From positions 115,358-179,357 of the forward strand of contig MSJH02000598.1 of NCBI GenBank assembly GCA_001931875.2: a DNA stretch of 64,000 bases, read 5' to 3'. Position 1 is the stretch's first letter, and each line of letters opens with the position of its first letter. Below the pieces are notes generated by a model. That model was not told where the DNA came from, ran no database searches, and saw only the letters and a program-made list of their open reading frames with translations. This document shows positions 33,838 to 45,269 of this stretch, in pieces. The translations under genes were made by a program, and so were the position numbers. The stretch is from Byssochlamys sp. IMV 00236 (lineage: Eukaryota; Ascomycota; Eurotiomycetes; Eurotiales; Thermoascaceae).

Positions 33838-34602
33838 TCAGAGACAGTAGATATCGGCGCTGTCATCAAACTCGCGTCCTCCAATGACGTAGGTGAATCT
33901 GTCGGGGTCATGCTCCGTAATCGGATCTGGTATAATCGGAGCTGGTGCTGGTGCCGGCCGCCAAATAGGAGTTACAACAGGAGGTGTCGTCTTGATCGTG
34001 CTTCCGCGTCTGATGAGGATATCAATGATTGACCTCCGCCTAGGCTTGTCGGTTGAGGATTCCCGGACTCCGGCAGCCAGCTCGTAACTAGGCGGGGGTT
34101 CGAGGATGTCAGGATTAACCTCTGTCATTTCTGGAGGAGTCTCGTCGTGGTCCGCCACGTGTGGTGAACGCTGAGACGGGGAGAGAGGATCAACGGCCTC
34201 ATCAGAGGTCGTAGTAATAGTCTCAACATCTCTGGGATTTTCGGAGACGGCCTGTGGCTCCGTGGACGAGTCTAAATCCGCACTATCTGACTCATCTCTC
34301 TCTGTGAGAATGTCCTCTGTGGACTCTTGTTGATTGTGAGACGTCGAGGAAGATGCATAAACAGGAGGGTGGTCGATATCCTTTTCAGACGGCTTGGAGA
34401 TACTGTATCCCGAGAATGACGGCATGTCCAGCATCGGGATGTCAGAAACAGGCCTGGCGTTGACTTGCTCCGATTCGACTTCTTGCACGAGGGCAAACGG
34501 TGAAATAGTGCTGTGCGGCCTGTTGTTGTGCGATGATTGCGCTGATTTTCTGAGACCGTTGCGGTCCTTCGCGCAGGGGAACAACTTCGAAAAGAGACCC
34601 AT
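33838..34602 (-). CDS. Disordered protein with two PPxY motifs, function unknown
   Basis: A single exon encodes 254 residues from ATG 34602. The N-terminus MGLFSKLFPC has a glycine at position 2 and a cysteine at position 10, which could permit lipid attachment, though the myristoylation consensus is imperfect. The body is acidic and rich in S, T, D, E and P, so probably disordered. Two PPxY motifs occur (PPVY and PPSY); this motif is bound by WW domains of the Rsp5/HulA-type ubiquitin ligases. A basic patch (KPRRRSIIDILIRRG) precedes the C-terminus. The frame continues upstream of this ATG, but the ATG at 34602 has the best context. Family not recognised. Confidence 0.7.
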   Translation of the reverse strand: MGLFSKLFPCAKDRNGLRKSAQSSHNNRPHSTISPFALVQEVESEQVNARPVSDIPMLDMPSFSGYSISKPSEKDIDHPPVYASSSTSHNQQESTEDILTERDESDSADLDSSTEPQAVSENPRDVETITTTSDEAVDPLSPSQRSPHVADHDETPPEMTEVNPDILEPPPSYELAAGVRESSTDKPRRRSIIDILIRRGSTIKTTPPVVTPIWRPAPAPAPIIPDPITEHDPDRFTYVIGGREFDDSADIYCL

Positions 34603-36996
34603 TGTATTTAACTGGAGAAACCAGAGAAGGATTCGACTAAGCAGTGTTCTCACTCCAGTGTCTGCCAATGCAGACTGTAACGAATGCAGTAAGAGAAACC
34701 GAAGACTGGTTTGAAGGCACGAATATGCCCCTCGAAGGGGAGAGCGTAGTGGGTTCAAGGGAGGAAGCGCAAGGCACGATGGATTGGACAAGAGTTAGTA
34801 GGTCGGCAAGACCTTGATATAAGAACAAGACGAGGGGTCAAGTTGACTCCATGCACGTCGACAGGGACCCATCTTAGCTTCCCGCATGCAGTCAGATCAA
34901 TGTACTTGGGTTCATGGGTGCTACAGATGAACCACCGAAAACGGAAAAGATGGTACCATTAAGCATGGTCCTAATGCCATCGACCAACAATTCCTCGGCG
35001 GAGGATACCCGCACAAAGGTTAAACAAAGAAAAAAGATAGGTGAAAAACGCGGCCCACGTGCTCCCCTGGCTCGTGGCTTGCTTAGTACAAAGCAAGCAA
35101 TGCGTGCGAGTGAGTTGACTTGGTGCGACGGCCTTATGTGCGGCAGATGGCGTTTGGCCAGAGCAGACAGTAGACCATACGAAAACTCTATTGAGGCCCA
35201 TGTGCAGTGAATAGTCGATATCATATTGCGCGGGGATAACATAGTTTTCTTCGAAGTTGTATATCCACCCTATGTAGGTCCACGGTGTGATCCGGTTACT
35301 AGCCCCCGTTGGGCGTGTTTCTTTCTGTATAGATCGATCTCTCTGCATCGAAGCTGCAGATGTTGATCTCTTTCCAACTACAAGATTGTCTCTAAATGAC
35401 GGATCTGAGTCTGTAATCTGTTCATGACAAGGACTAGCCCACAACGCGCAGGACTCGTGGTCATGAGGACATCCATGGAACTGAGGGACGGGTTAGTTTA
35501 ACAAAGACTATCCGCATTTGTTTAGTTGATCCGGGTTTCCCTCAAGTGGCAACGCGATCTCATCCAAATAACCCCACAGTTAGCATCGGCTATGCCGCAG
35601 TGGTTCAACAAGCGGGATTTCCCCAGACTTCTGTTAACGGCAGTGCAGCACTAAGCTGCCCGTCTCCAGGACAAGGTCGAATCACATCTTCACACACTGT
35701 CACAGATGACGTTGCAAAGCAAGAGGTACAAGTGTGGTGTCCTGCGAGGTAAATTAATCTCTGCCGCTCCTGCAGTAGTAGTTCGCCTGCTAACCTTTTC
35801 AAGATTATCACCAAAATGTCAGTTGCCAAAACAGTAAGATGGAGGCAGTGATAGTTCAGAGTCTAGAAAGTGGTCCCGCTATAAGTAGTGAGGAGAGAGT
35901 CAATGGTGCCGACAGGGAGAGAACCCTGGGACTCGAAGGGAGTGATTTGGAATGAGTCGGATTCGCCGTGCTCGACCGGAAAAGGACTAGCGTTGAATTT
36001 CCAGGCTTTGCCATATGCGGCCAGGGACATCTCGTCTGGTTATGCTCCGAATCATAATTGATTTTTATTTAGAGAATGCGAATCTCTTGTTGAGCAGCTC
36101 CACCATTTTAGGTTATCGCCAGTGCCTTTTATGGCTTTGGACTCTTAGATTAGGCTTACCTTGCGCAAGCTCTTCAGCATATTCCAAATCGTGAAAGAAG
36201 ATGGCGTCTTCTAGACCCTCATCGAAAAGGTGATGAACCAGTTTGCCACAATCAGGCCCTAACTATGCCCATGGGTACAGGATTTTTCCATAAATAAAGC
36301 GGAAATTATAACCGCTATCTCAGCGGAAATACTCATGAGCGTATGGTACAATCAGGTACTTCTGCGGCTGCCAGCAAGACTGAACAAATCCGGACGAGAT
36401 CCTGAATCCGGACATAATGCGGTCTGTGTCAAAAAATGCCGACTGAATCATGACAACCGGGACCTAATCATGTCCATGGATGCAAAGGCCGCATGGCAAA
36501 AAACGTGGAAGGAAAAATCTATCTGAGAGCTTTCCGGAGATCTCGCCAGGTACCTAGGACACCCTATACCAAATGCAACTCCTGAGACAACTCGATATCT
36601 CTATCCGCAATGGTTGCAGATGAAGACATGGCTCATATATAATTGGCAGGCCTAAAGGAAATCGCCGCATAGCAAGCCAGTATAGGAAGGAGACTTAAAG
36701 GCAGTAAATAGTCATCTATAAAGACATGAATCACACTGTATACGCGGTGTCAGATCTAGCCGAACCATTTATTGCCACCAGTGCAATCTGTTTAGGTTTC
36801 CGGCATGAAAAGAACCTTCAACGAAGATCCGGACATTAAGGATCTCAAAATAACAAGGGTGACTAGAGCCTATGGCGCAATGCTAATGATCCACCAGCGG
36901 ACCGCAAGATAAAGCCAAATCCGTGGCAGCTAAATTGAATCCATCAAAGATCGCATAATGGGAGTGTCCGAAGCTGCTCAGTAACGAGAATCTGAC
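34603..36996. other. Large gene-free region
   Basis: About 2.4 kb with short, unconvincing frames. The part from about 36180 to 36900 contains the word TCCGGAC three times and scattered coding-like fragments, so old gene or transposon remains are possible. I could not identify any. Confidence 0.45.
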
Positions 36997-38154
<1,158 letters not shown>

Positions 38155-39183
38155 GTTGAAACAGTTATGTGGGTGTACTTATGCCGGTTCTCTGGATATC
38201 AGAAACATGAAAATCTAGAGAACAGCAGACAAAGATAGGGAGGCTGCGTCTTATATAACCTATCCACCGTCATATAATGAAAGGAATAGAAATCTATCTG
38301 ATTACGGAGACTGGGATCGCGTTATCCTCGGGAGGGTCTGGTGATCTGGAGATTTGCCGAGGTCCGTCTACATGTCGGGTGCCGCTATTACATTATGTAA
38401 TCAGACATAGCATAACTAGCATAACTGAGGTGTAGCTGGTAGATCCAATGAGCAAGCGGCCTTCATCAGTTAGTTACTCACGTGACTGGATTAAGCGATT
38501 GAAATCACGTGATATGTATCTCATTTGATGAGAGCCTGAGGAAGCTACTCCAGGGTACGCTATAAATGATCGCACAGAGCTGGTGTTTCTATGCACATCG
38601 CGACCTAAATAATAACTGGCTACTGGGCTGGCTAAGCGCTGAATTGAGGCTCATGCCAGAATGACAATAGATATACAGATTTCGTAGTCTTCTATGGTGC
38701 AAATGAGACAGGTGGTTATGTAACCCTGATATGAAACCCTTTCCCTTCATTGAACAGAAAAGAATGGGCGATTAACGACGGGCCTCATGTCTTCTTCTGA
38801 GAACCTCAAGTCGTCCCGGCGGTCGCGACAGAAAGCCGAAACCAATTGAGACGACGCTTGACACGACCGCGTCATGCCCGAAGACGAGTAACGACGTGAA
38901 GGCAGAGGCTCTGCAGAAGGGAAAAAGGAAGCTGAGAGCCGTGCGAAGCGGGAGGTCTTTTAAGGAAGTCGGTGGGATGGAAGAAGGATCTTCCGGATGA
39001 TAATTACTCCTCCATGATTGGCTCGAGAGTGTGTGCAAAGCGTCATGGTCACGTGACTTTGGCGGCTTCCCGAGGTCTGCCGCCCGTGATTCCGAGATGG
39101 AAGAAGAAGGATCTCAACTTCTTGGACTTCGTCTTCTCGTCGCTGCTGAGTATCGCGAGCCACGACAGATTGGTTGATTCATC
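38155..39183. promoter_or_regulatory. Divergent promoter, nitronate monooxygenase and SDH3
   Basis: About 1 kb between divergent starts. It holds three TCACGTGA octamers (38478, 38505, 39049) and a reverse CCAAT box (39017-39021). The site at 39049-39056 lies 135 bp before the SDH3 start codon. Confidence 0.55.
38478..38512. promoter_or_regulatory. Paired TCACGTGA sites upstream of nitronate monooxygenase
   Basis: Two exact TCACGTGA palindromes (38478-38485 and 38505-38512) are spaced 27 bp apart centre to centre, in the promoter of the leftward gene. The core CACGTG is recognised by bHLH factors. Confidence 0.6.
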
Positions 39184-39989
39184 ATGTTCTCCCAGAAGAT
39201 TGCGCAACAGTCGCTGCGACGGCGTACGTTCCCTTACAAGTCCTCCAGTTGGTATGATCACAACTAACCCATTTCCGCTTCCAGTTGCCGTCCAGCAGCC
39301 TTCGGCCATGAGGCTATCAATGGCCAAGTTCGCTTCCCCCGCCGCTGTTGCGACTGGAAACTACATGCAAATGAGGTCAGTTCGAGAGTAGACTCGGTTA
39401 TGAGTCCTTTGCGTGAATTATACCCTCTTGCATGCTCGAATTGCGATGTTGGATCGACGTCATACGACATACCCATCCCGCCGGCTACTGATATCCCTTC
39501 TGCGCGCGTTTGCCTTGACGAATATGATGGAAATGTTTCTGACTTGAATATAGACCGGCAACTTCGACAGCTGGAAACGTTGATCCCACCAAGCTGCTGG
39601 CCCAGCAGCGTCTCAACCGTCCTGTTTCCCCTCACCTCGCGATCTACCGCCCGCAGATCACCTGGTACCTGTCTGCCACTCACCGTATCACCGGTTTCGT
39701 TCTTTCTGGTGGTCTCTACGCTTTCGCTACTGCTTACCTCGTTTCTCCTCTGCTGGGATGGCACCTTGAGTCTACCTCGATCGCTGCTGCCTTCGGTGCC
39801 CTTCCCGTGGCTGCCAAGTTCCTCGCCAAGTACATTGTTGCTTTCCCCTTCACGCTCCACAGCTTCAATGGCATCCGCCACTTGGTTTGGGATCTTGGTC
39901 GAGGATTGACCAACAAGCAGGTCATCAAGAGCGGCTGGACTGCCGTGGGACTGGCTGCCGTCACTTCCTTCATCCTTGCCTTGATCTAA
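39184..39989 (+). CDS. sdh3: Succinate dehydrogenase cytochrome b560 subunit (SDHC/Sdh3)
   Basis: Three exons (39184-39223, 39285-39375, 39554-39989) encode 188 residues. The first 50 residues form a mitochondrial presequence. The SDHC signature RPVSPHLAIYRPQITW is followed by SATHRITGFVLSG and HSFNGIRHLVWD, which supply the conserved serine, arginine and histidine of the quinone and heme region. Three membrane helices are visible. The subunit anchors respiratory complex II in the inner membrane and helps bind ubiquinone. The second intron is unusually long here (178 bp); its TAG acceptor and the GTCAGT donor restore the frame through an Arg codon. A different frame across the same exon reads as a low-complexity protein and is a shadow. 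Confidence 0.93.
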
Positions 39990-40742
39990 TCTGTCCTGTT
40001 CTTGGATATCCGTGTTCCTTTGTTTGTCTCATAACTGTTTCAATACTATACTCATGCCTGAAATGTTTCAAGGCAGATACTCAATAACAGGCCATTTCAA
40101 TTCATTACTTTTCCCCATAATCTACTAGGCATTCAGCCTTGTTCCCCCTTCTGCTACTGAGTCCTTGAGTGTACCGTGAATCGAGCAACGGGATATTTTA
40201 CCATCTGCTGTGGTTGCGCGAAATGCCGGAAACTACGGAAATCTAAATGGAAAGAACAGTTCTCAAATTTCCGGGCTGACCGGATCAGACATTACATTTG
40301 ATTATGAGTTATTAGGAAAGTGCATTAAACCAGTCCTCCGAAATCATTATTACCCCGAGTGTCAGGGGAAGTCTGGCCATTAGAATGAACAGTTCTATGC
40401 CTGAAGCATATTATCACGGTTCGTATGCCGTGGCTGACGTTGCTAGGTCGTGGGAGTTAGCTTAGGAGGATCAACTGCCCCGCCTGCGACTTTAAGCACT
40501 TACTGTCGAGCTTGTTCTCTTCATCATCGATATTATTATTGTTTTTTTGTGTTTTTGTTTATTGTTTGGTCTGCAATATGCGTTAGCTGTATGCTGATTA
40601 CCCGTTACACAGGACATGTCGACGAGTCTTATGTTCACAGTATGGACATATGACAGTCGGTGTTATGACTGTATTACCCACTTACCGGTTCCTCAAGTTG
40701 GAGACTCAAGATATCATGTCCTTTGGACACGCCCAGATCGAA
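39990..40742. other. Convergent 3' flanks
   Basis: A 753-bp spacer between the SDH3 stop and the stop of the short leftward ORF. No coding frame is supported. Confidence 0.5.
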
Positions 40743-40919
40743 TCAAGCAGGGCTAGGGGGAGGGTTGGGAGGGCAAGGCTTAGGAGAAGGCGGGTCCTGG
40801 TGGGAGTCATCGTCATCTTCGATGTAGGTGTCGCAGCCTCCAGCCATTTCACCGAGCTGCTCAGGGGCAATGGTGACAGTGTCAACAATGGACTCGGAAA
40901 CGATGGACAAAGCAGCCAT
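40743..40919 (-). CDS. Short acidic, proline-rich ORF (58 aa)
   Basis: ATG at 40919 opens a 58-residue frame. The first 29 residues look like an amphipathic helix and end in EMAGGC; an acidic run (IEDDDDSH) follows, then a Pro/Ser tail that includes two lysines and a second cysteine. The codons are well biased (third positions rich in C and G). The sequence upstream on this strand looks like a real leader: pyrimidine-rich, then AC-rich, ending CATCATCAAG before the ATG, with a TATA-like GATATAAGG about 270 bp upstream. No signal peptide and no family recognised. A 227-codon frame on the opposite strand covers the same bases but is poorer in character. Confidence 0.5.
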   Translation of the reverse strand: MAALSIVSESIVDTVTIAPEQLGEMAGGCDTYIEDDDDSHQDPPSPKPCPPNPPPSPA

Positions 40920-43336
40920 CTTGATGATGTTTGTTCTGGAGAGTGCGTTCTTGTCTTTTCAAAGGAATCTCGAGATGGTAGAGTTAGGAATGACGATGGG
41001 TTTTGCAGGAAGGAGATGATGTGTGCGAGACGTGAAAGACGCGAAAAAGGTGAAAACAAGAGAGATAAGTCTCAGGAGATAAGCCACACAGACTGCTGTC
41101 TTATCTGCGGTATTTTCTTTGGGCCGGATGAAAGAGAATCCGGTGTTGATGGCACAATATGGCACGATGGCGAGCGGTGGGCTCCTATTCCTTATATCTT
41201 GTTACCAGGAAAGGCGGTGGAGACCTCCATACACAGGATAATGCCGGCAATTATACTAACTTTGTTCAGGCGCAAGGTGCCACTATCTTTACTGCTTCTC
41301 TGCTGGCGCTCAGCAGTATCAATCGATGGCTGACTGCTGCCAGAGAGCTGTATCAATATTCGGGGAAGTCTGTAGGAGCCCGATACGGATCCGGGAGCGG
41401 AATCCCAACGGCCGGGATACTAGTAAAGCTATCTTTGACTGATATCGTACCGTTTCCACGGTCCATGGGGAGTCTTCGCCCCGTTTCTGCCTAAAACCAA
41501 GGGCGAGCACGACATCAAGTTCTGGAATCCCCTGAGAATTCTTCATTGTACGGATCCCGGCGTCCAACCAGGGAATGCGATATGGTGGCACCGGGATGGT
41601 GTCACGCATCTTCCCCGGATATCTCGCTTCTTAGGAAGACACTATCGGTCGCCTCATCTGAGGCACTCTATCTCGACGTCGATATAGTTGCGGGAAGTAT
41701 GCCATGTTCATCAAGAGATCACATAAATGCTGGCAGTCAGAAAAACCGGACCGGGAGCTCACAGTATTGCTTACGAGGCCTATGTGAAGGCCTAACTTGA
41801 TGCCGGTTATCGTCCTACAGAAAAGAGCTATACTATTGTCTGCATGCCGCTAGAGCGCCCGAGGCGGCTGTCTACTTAGAGTTCTGCGGGAAATCGGCAC
41901 GCCAGAATGCATACAGGCAAGAACTTACACCTGGTGCTAGGAAAAGAGGCAGAGATAGGCCAGCTACTCATGGAAGGCTGAAGTATACAACTACCTTATA
42001 CTCCCGGCTCGGACGCTTCTTCACGGGGGATAATGCTCATTGACTGCAGGGATGTGGTAGTGTCCTTGGCTAAACCAGACTTGACATGGGTTTTGGACAA
42101 ATCTGTCAGGGGCTTATCCAAGATCTCGGTGCCCATGTGGGGATAAGTGCCAAGAGAATCGAATCTGCAAGATCTACTTGTTTGGCTGTTGAACATCTAT
42201 GAGTGATCCGTTATGGTTGTACCGGGATGGACAACCATCTTGGTAGTATTTGTCAATCGCCGGGCCAGCCGCAAAACCGGTCTTCATCCGGGGCTCTTTT
42301 CTGGGAGCTGGTTTCTTGTGGCTGATGCATACCTACTCCCAGAAGCAATTTAGACCTATTTGTGATACGAATCATACAAAATTGGGCTGTTATTATGGAA
42401 ACTCACATCTTGAGCGGGTCGTTTCAGCTAACATGTCTAATGATGTTTCATTTTCACAGGAGAAACCATAACGTCCGGATCAGCACCTAAGCCGCAGTGG
42501 AAATCTGCAAGCATCACGCATATACCATCTGGGCGTCATCCGCATCAATTCTGCAGGACACAAATAATACGGGGATGCCGTGTGACGCTCCAGCCTTGCT
42601 GAAAGAAACCAGAGACCGATCTCTCGAAAATCTCGGCGTCCTGCAGTCTGACCGCTCTGTACTCGGGAACCAGGCCCGGATTGGCGATACGTCGGCCCAT
42701 TCCTGATTGCGTACTCCATCCTAAGAGTCGATCTAGCTTGTATAAGCAGCGGCGGTATGGAATAACGCCAGGTAGTTCTATCATTGCCAAGTCCCGCGTG
42801 TCATGCGGGTACGAGCTTGTGCATGCTACATTTGGGGTCGTCTGTACACCCATCGGTTCGCGCCGGTTAATATCGCATATGAGAGTGCGCAGTAGTTTCT
42901 CCAGAGTGATAGCTCGATATCTACATGCTATTAAGGACTGCGCCGTTGTTCATCCTCAAAATATATACTACTTTTTGTATTTGACATGGAGTACGGCCGC
43001 ATAATGTTCTATCTCCTATACCTGTCATCCCATTAAGAAGTGACTAGTATTTGAGAAATATGATTTATTCCCATAGCCTCATATATAGACTGGAGATTCA
43101 AAAACCACATTACTGTTACTGTAGTCCTCCCCAAAGGGTTGCTTCTTTCTCATACTTCACGCTGCGGCTTGGCGCTTCGGCGGATCGCCGCGCCATCCGT
43201 AGCGGGCCTAGCGCGGATCTCTTGAATTCTTCCTCACCACCGACTCGAGCCTGGAGAAAACCGGCGGACAGGTAGATCGACCTCATCATAACGACAAAGC
43301 TAAGCCTCACGCCCGTTTCTGTCAATCGCTTTCCTG
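40920..43336. other. Gene-poor stretch with possible decayed coding fragments
   Basis: About 2.4 kb. Several frames of 70-100 codons appear on both strands (for example leftward 41319-41609 and 42545-42853) with partly protein-like composition, but none joins to a neighbour with good splice sites. Decayed gene remains are the likeliest explanation. The last few hundred bases are the mL57 promoter. Confidence 0.4.
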
Positions 43337-44252
43337 ATGGCTTCCAAACTTTCTTCACGGGCCTTCAGCGCTGTTTCCTCCTCTGTGCGCGCTCGTCCGG
43401 TCTGCACCAGTGCGATTGTTACGACAGCTGTGGTCTCAAGACGTGGACTTTCAACAGAGTCAGCGGCCTCCGAAGAGACGGCTGGAAAGCCACGATGGTC
43501 GTACACTCCTCCCGGCGCAAAGGCGCCATTCAGTCTGCGGATCAATTCCAGAAGACCCGACTTTCCCGTCAATGAGGATCCCGCGGTCCTCGATCAGTTT
43601 TACATCCGGATGCTGGGCAACGGAGGAGACAAGCTCCTGTCCGACGAGATCAAGTGGCTCGCGGTGACTCACAAGAGTTTCGACCAAGGCAGAAGAGGTT
43701 TCAATGACCGTCTTGCATTTCTCGGTGCGTAAAACAGAAATGACGGTCAACGAAGAAGCACGTGCTGATGGCATCAAATTACAACAGGCAAGCGGATAGT
43801 TCAGCTTCAGGCTTCCTTGGCCTTGGTTCAGGATGCAGGCAACTTTGCGAAGAAGACGCCTGAAGATCCTTACGGCCGGAAACCTTTCCAGCACCAGGCA
43901 CTGGAGGGCCTGAGCAACCTTTCCACCAACACGAAGAGCTTCCTCACGAGCAAGACGAAGCTGGCGGAGCTAGCTCAGAAATACGAGTTGCAGAATGTCA
44001 TCAGATGGTCGCCGCGGAAGGTAAATTTGTCCTTCGTTCCCATTTATACACCGGTGAACTTCATTCATGGATACTGATCATTATGGTGCCTAGCCCAACA
44101 ACCTCCAGAGCTCCGGAATTGACGTGGTCCTTGCTCATACCCTGTACGCTGTCGTGGGTGCTGTTGCGTTGGAGAAGGGCGGACATGTTGCCAACAAAGT
44201 CGCACAGGAACGGATACTGGCGCCTTTGGGACTGAGGTCGACACTTCCTTAG
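43337..44252 (+). CDS. mrpl15: Mitochondrial large-subunit ribosomal protein mL57 (RNase III-like, MrpL15)
   Basis: Three exons (43337-43724, 43788-44020, 44094-44252) encode 259 residues. The first 40 residues, rich in S, R, A and V, form a presequence. The RNase III-type fold is seen in EIKWLAVTHKSFDQGRRGFNDRLAFLG, where a catalytic RNase III would have the ERLEFLGD signature; here the acidic catalytic residues are largely replaced. This matches mL57, a structural ribosomal protein derived from RNase III. The C-terminal helix region HTLYAVVGAVALEKG is also typical. The stop codon TAG runs straight into an AG dinucleotide repeat. Confidence 0.9.
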
Positions 44253-44268
44253 AGAGAGAGAGAGAGAG
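44251..44268 (+). repeat. (AG)9 microsatellite overlapping the mL57 stop codon
   Basis: Nine AG units start with the A of the TAG stop codon of mL57. Length changes would sit in the 3' untranslated region. Confidence 0.9.
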
Positions 44269-45269
44269 CGTCTCTATCCTGTCTTGGGGAACCGGCTGCA
44301 AGGAGCATTTCAAGGCGTTTATTTCCTTTTTTTTCACCTTCGTTTTTTTTCCGATGCTTGTTTTATGGGCGGGGATGAACCCATTGTCTTTCCTCATCAC
44401 CCAAGCCTGTACATGTACTTTTATATCTCTACCGGTCACGTTTTCGTTGTCGCGGGATACCATTTCAGGGCTTTTTTTCTTTTCAGCTGTACCTATATGG
44501 ATCGAAAAAAAAACCTCTCTCGAATCTCCTATAGAAAAGAAAAACAAGAGAAATGCCACAGAATTCACTAAACCATGACATGATCGTATCATAGCCACGA
44601 ACCAGGCATTGGCACTACAAATAATAATATTATTAATCAATATTGTATTAAAGACAAAAGATATGTGCGGTCCCTCTGACACCGCCCGGATAACAGTGAG
44701 CAAAATACCCGGCCAGCTCTTATGGGACCTCAAATCAACTACTCTCCGCACCTCTATATCGCAAGTATCATCAATCGAGGCATAAACCCATAAAATAGTC
44801 CATTCTGACAGAATGCCAGCATGGACCAGGGCATAATGGTGTCTTGCACTGTCTTTTGGGAGCGTTGAAAAAAGAAAGAAGAAAAGAAAAACAAAAAAAA
44901 AAGCAGGACCGCGGGTTTTCTTTTATAATTAACGGCATTATTTTTTTCCCTGGCGACGAGAAAGAGGGGCGGGGCGCTAGGCCTGATTGGGAGTTGGCGT
45001 ATCGCCCGTGGAACCCCCCGACCCGACCGGACACATGTGGAGGATGATGAGGCGACGGGAGAAGGACAATTCAACACCATTGCTTCCCATAGAACATCCC
45101 TCTGGACGCAGTTGGCGCGCTTGCGAGTAAGGCGCAGAAGAATTCACTGGGGGTTTTTTGTGGAAAAGGGAGGACTTTTGCGTTGCTCCTGATTGCTTGC
45201 TTGCCCGCTGCTGCAGAATGATCTATTTCCCTCGACGCTGAAACCGCAGACCAACTCGTACTCGCCGCC
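44269..45269. other. Intergenic region between mL57 and AP-1 mu
   Basis: About 1 kb with several poly-T and poly-A tracts, and the AP-1 mu promoter at its right end. Nothing coding is supported. Confidence 0.5.

Noticed and set aside
35546..36900. Possible transposon relic with repeated TCCGGAC words
   Set aside because: No terminal inverted repeats, target-site duplication or transposase motif could be found by eye.
39400..39909. A 169-codon plus-strand frame within SDH3
   Set aside because: It covers an intron and an alternate frame of SDH3 exon 3; the product is low-complexity Ser/Leu/Pro and the SDHC frame has all conserved motifs.
40650..41333. A 227-codon plus-strand frame over the short proline-rich ORF
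   Set aside because: It starts with a non-ATG-like context, has an Arg/Gly-rich unstructured composition and no splice or family support. The minus-strand ORF with a proper leader explains the region better, though neither is proven.
41546..41610. A WWHRDGVTH-like string resembling the metal-binding HxD of phytanoyl-CoA dioxygenases
   Set aside because: The flanking sequence shows no dioxygenase fold and the frame stops soon after; a chance match or an unrecognisable relic.
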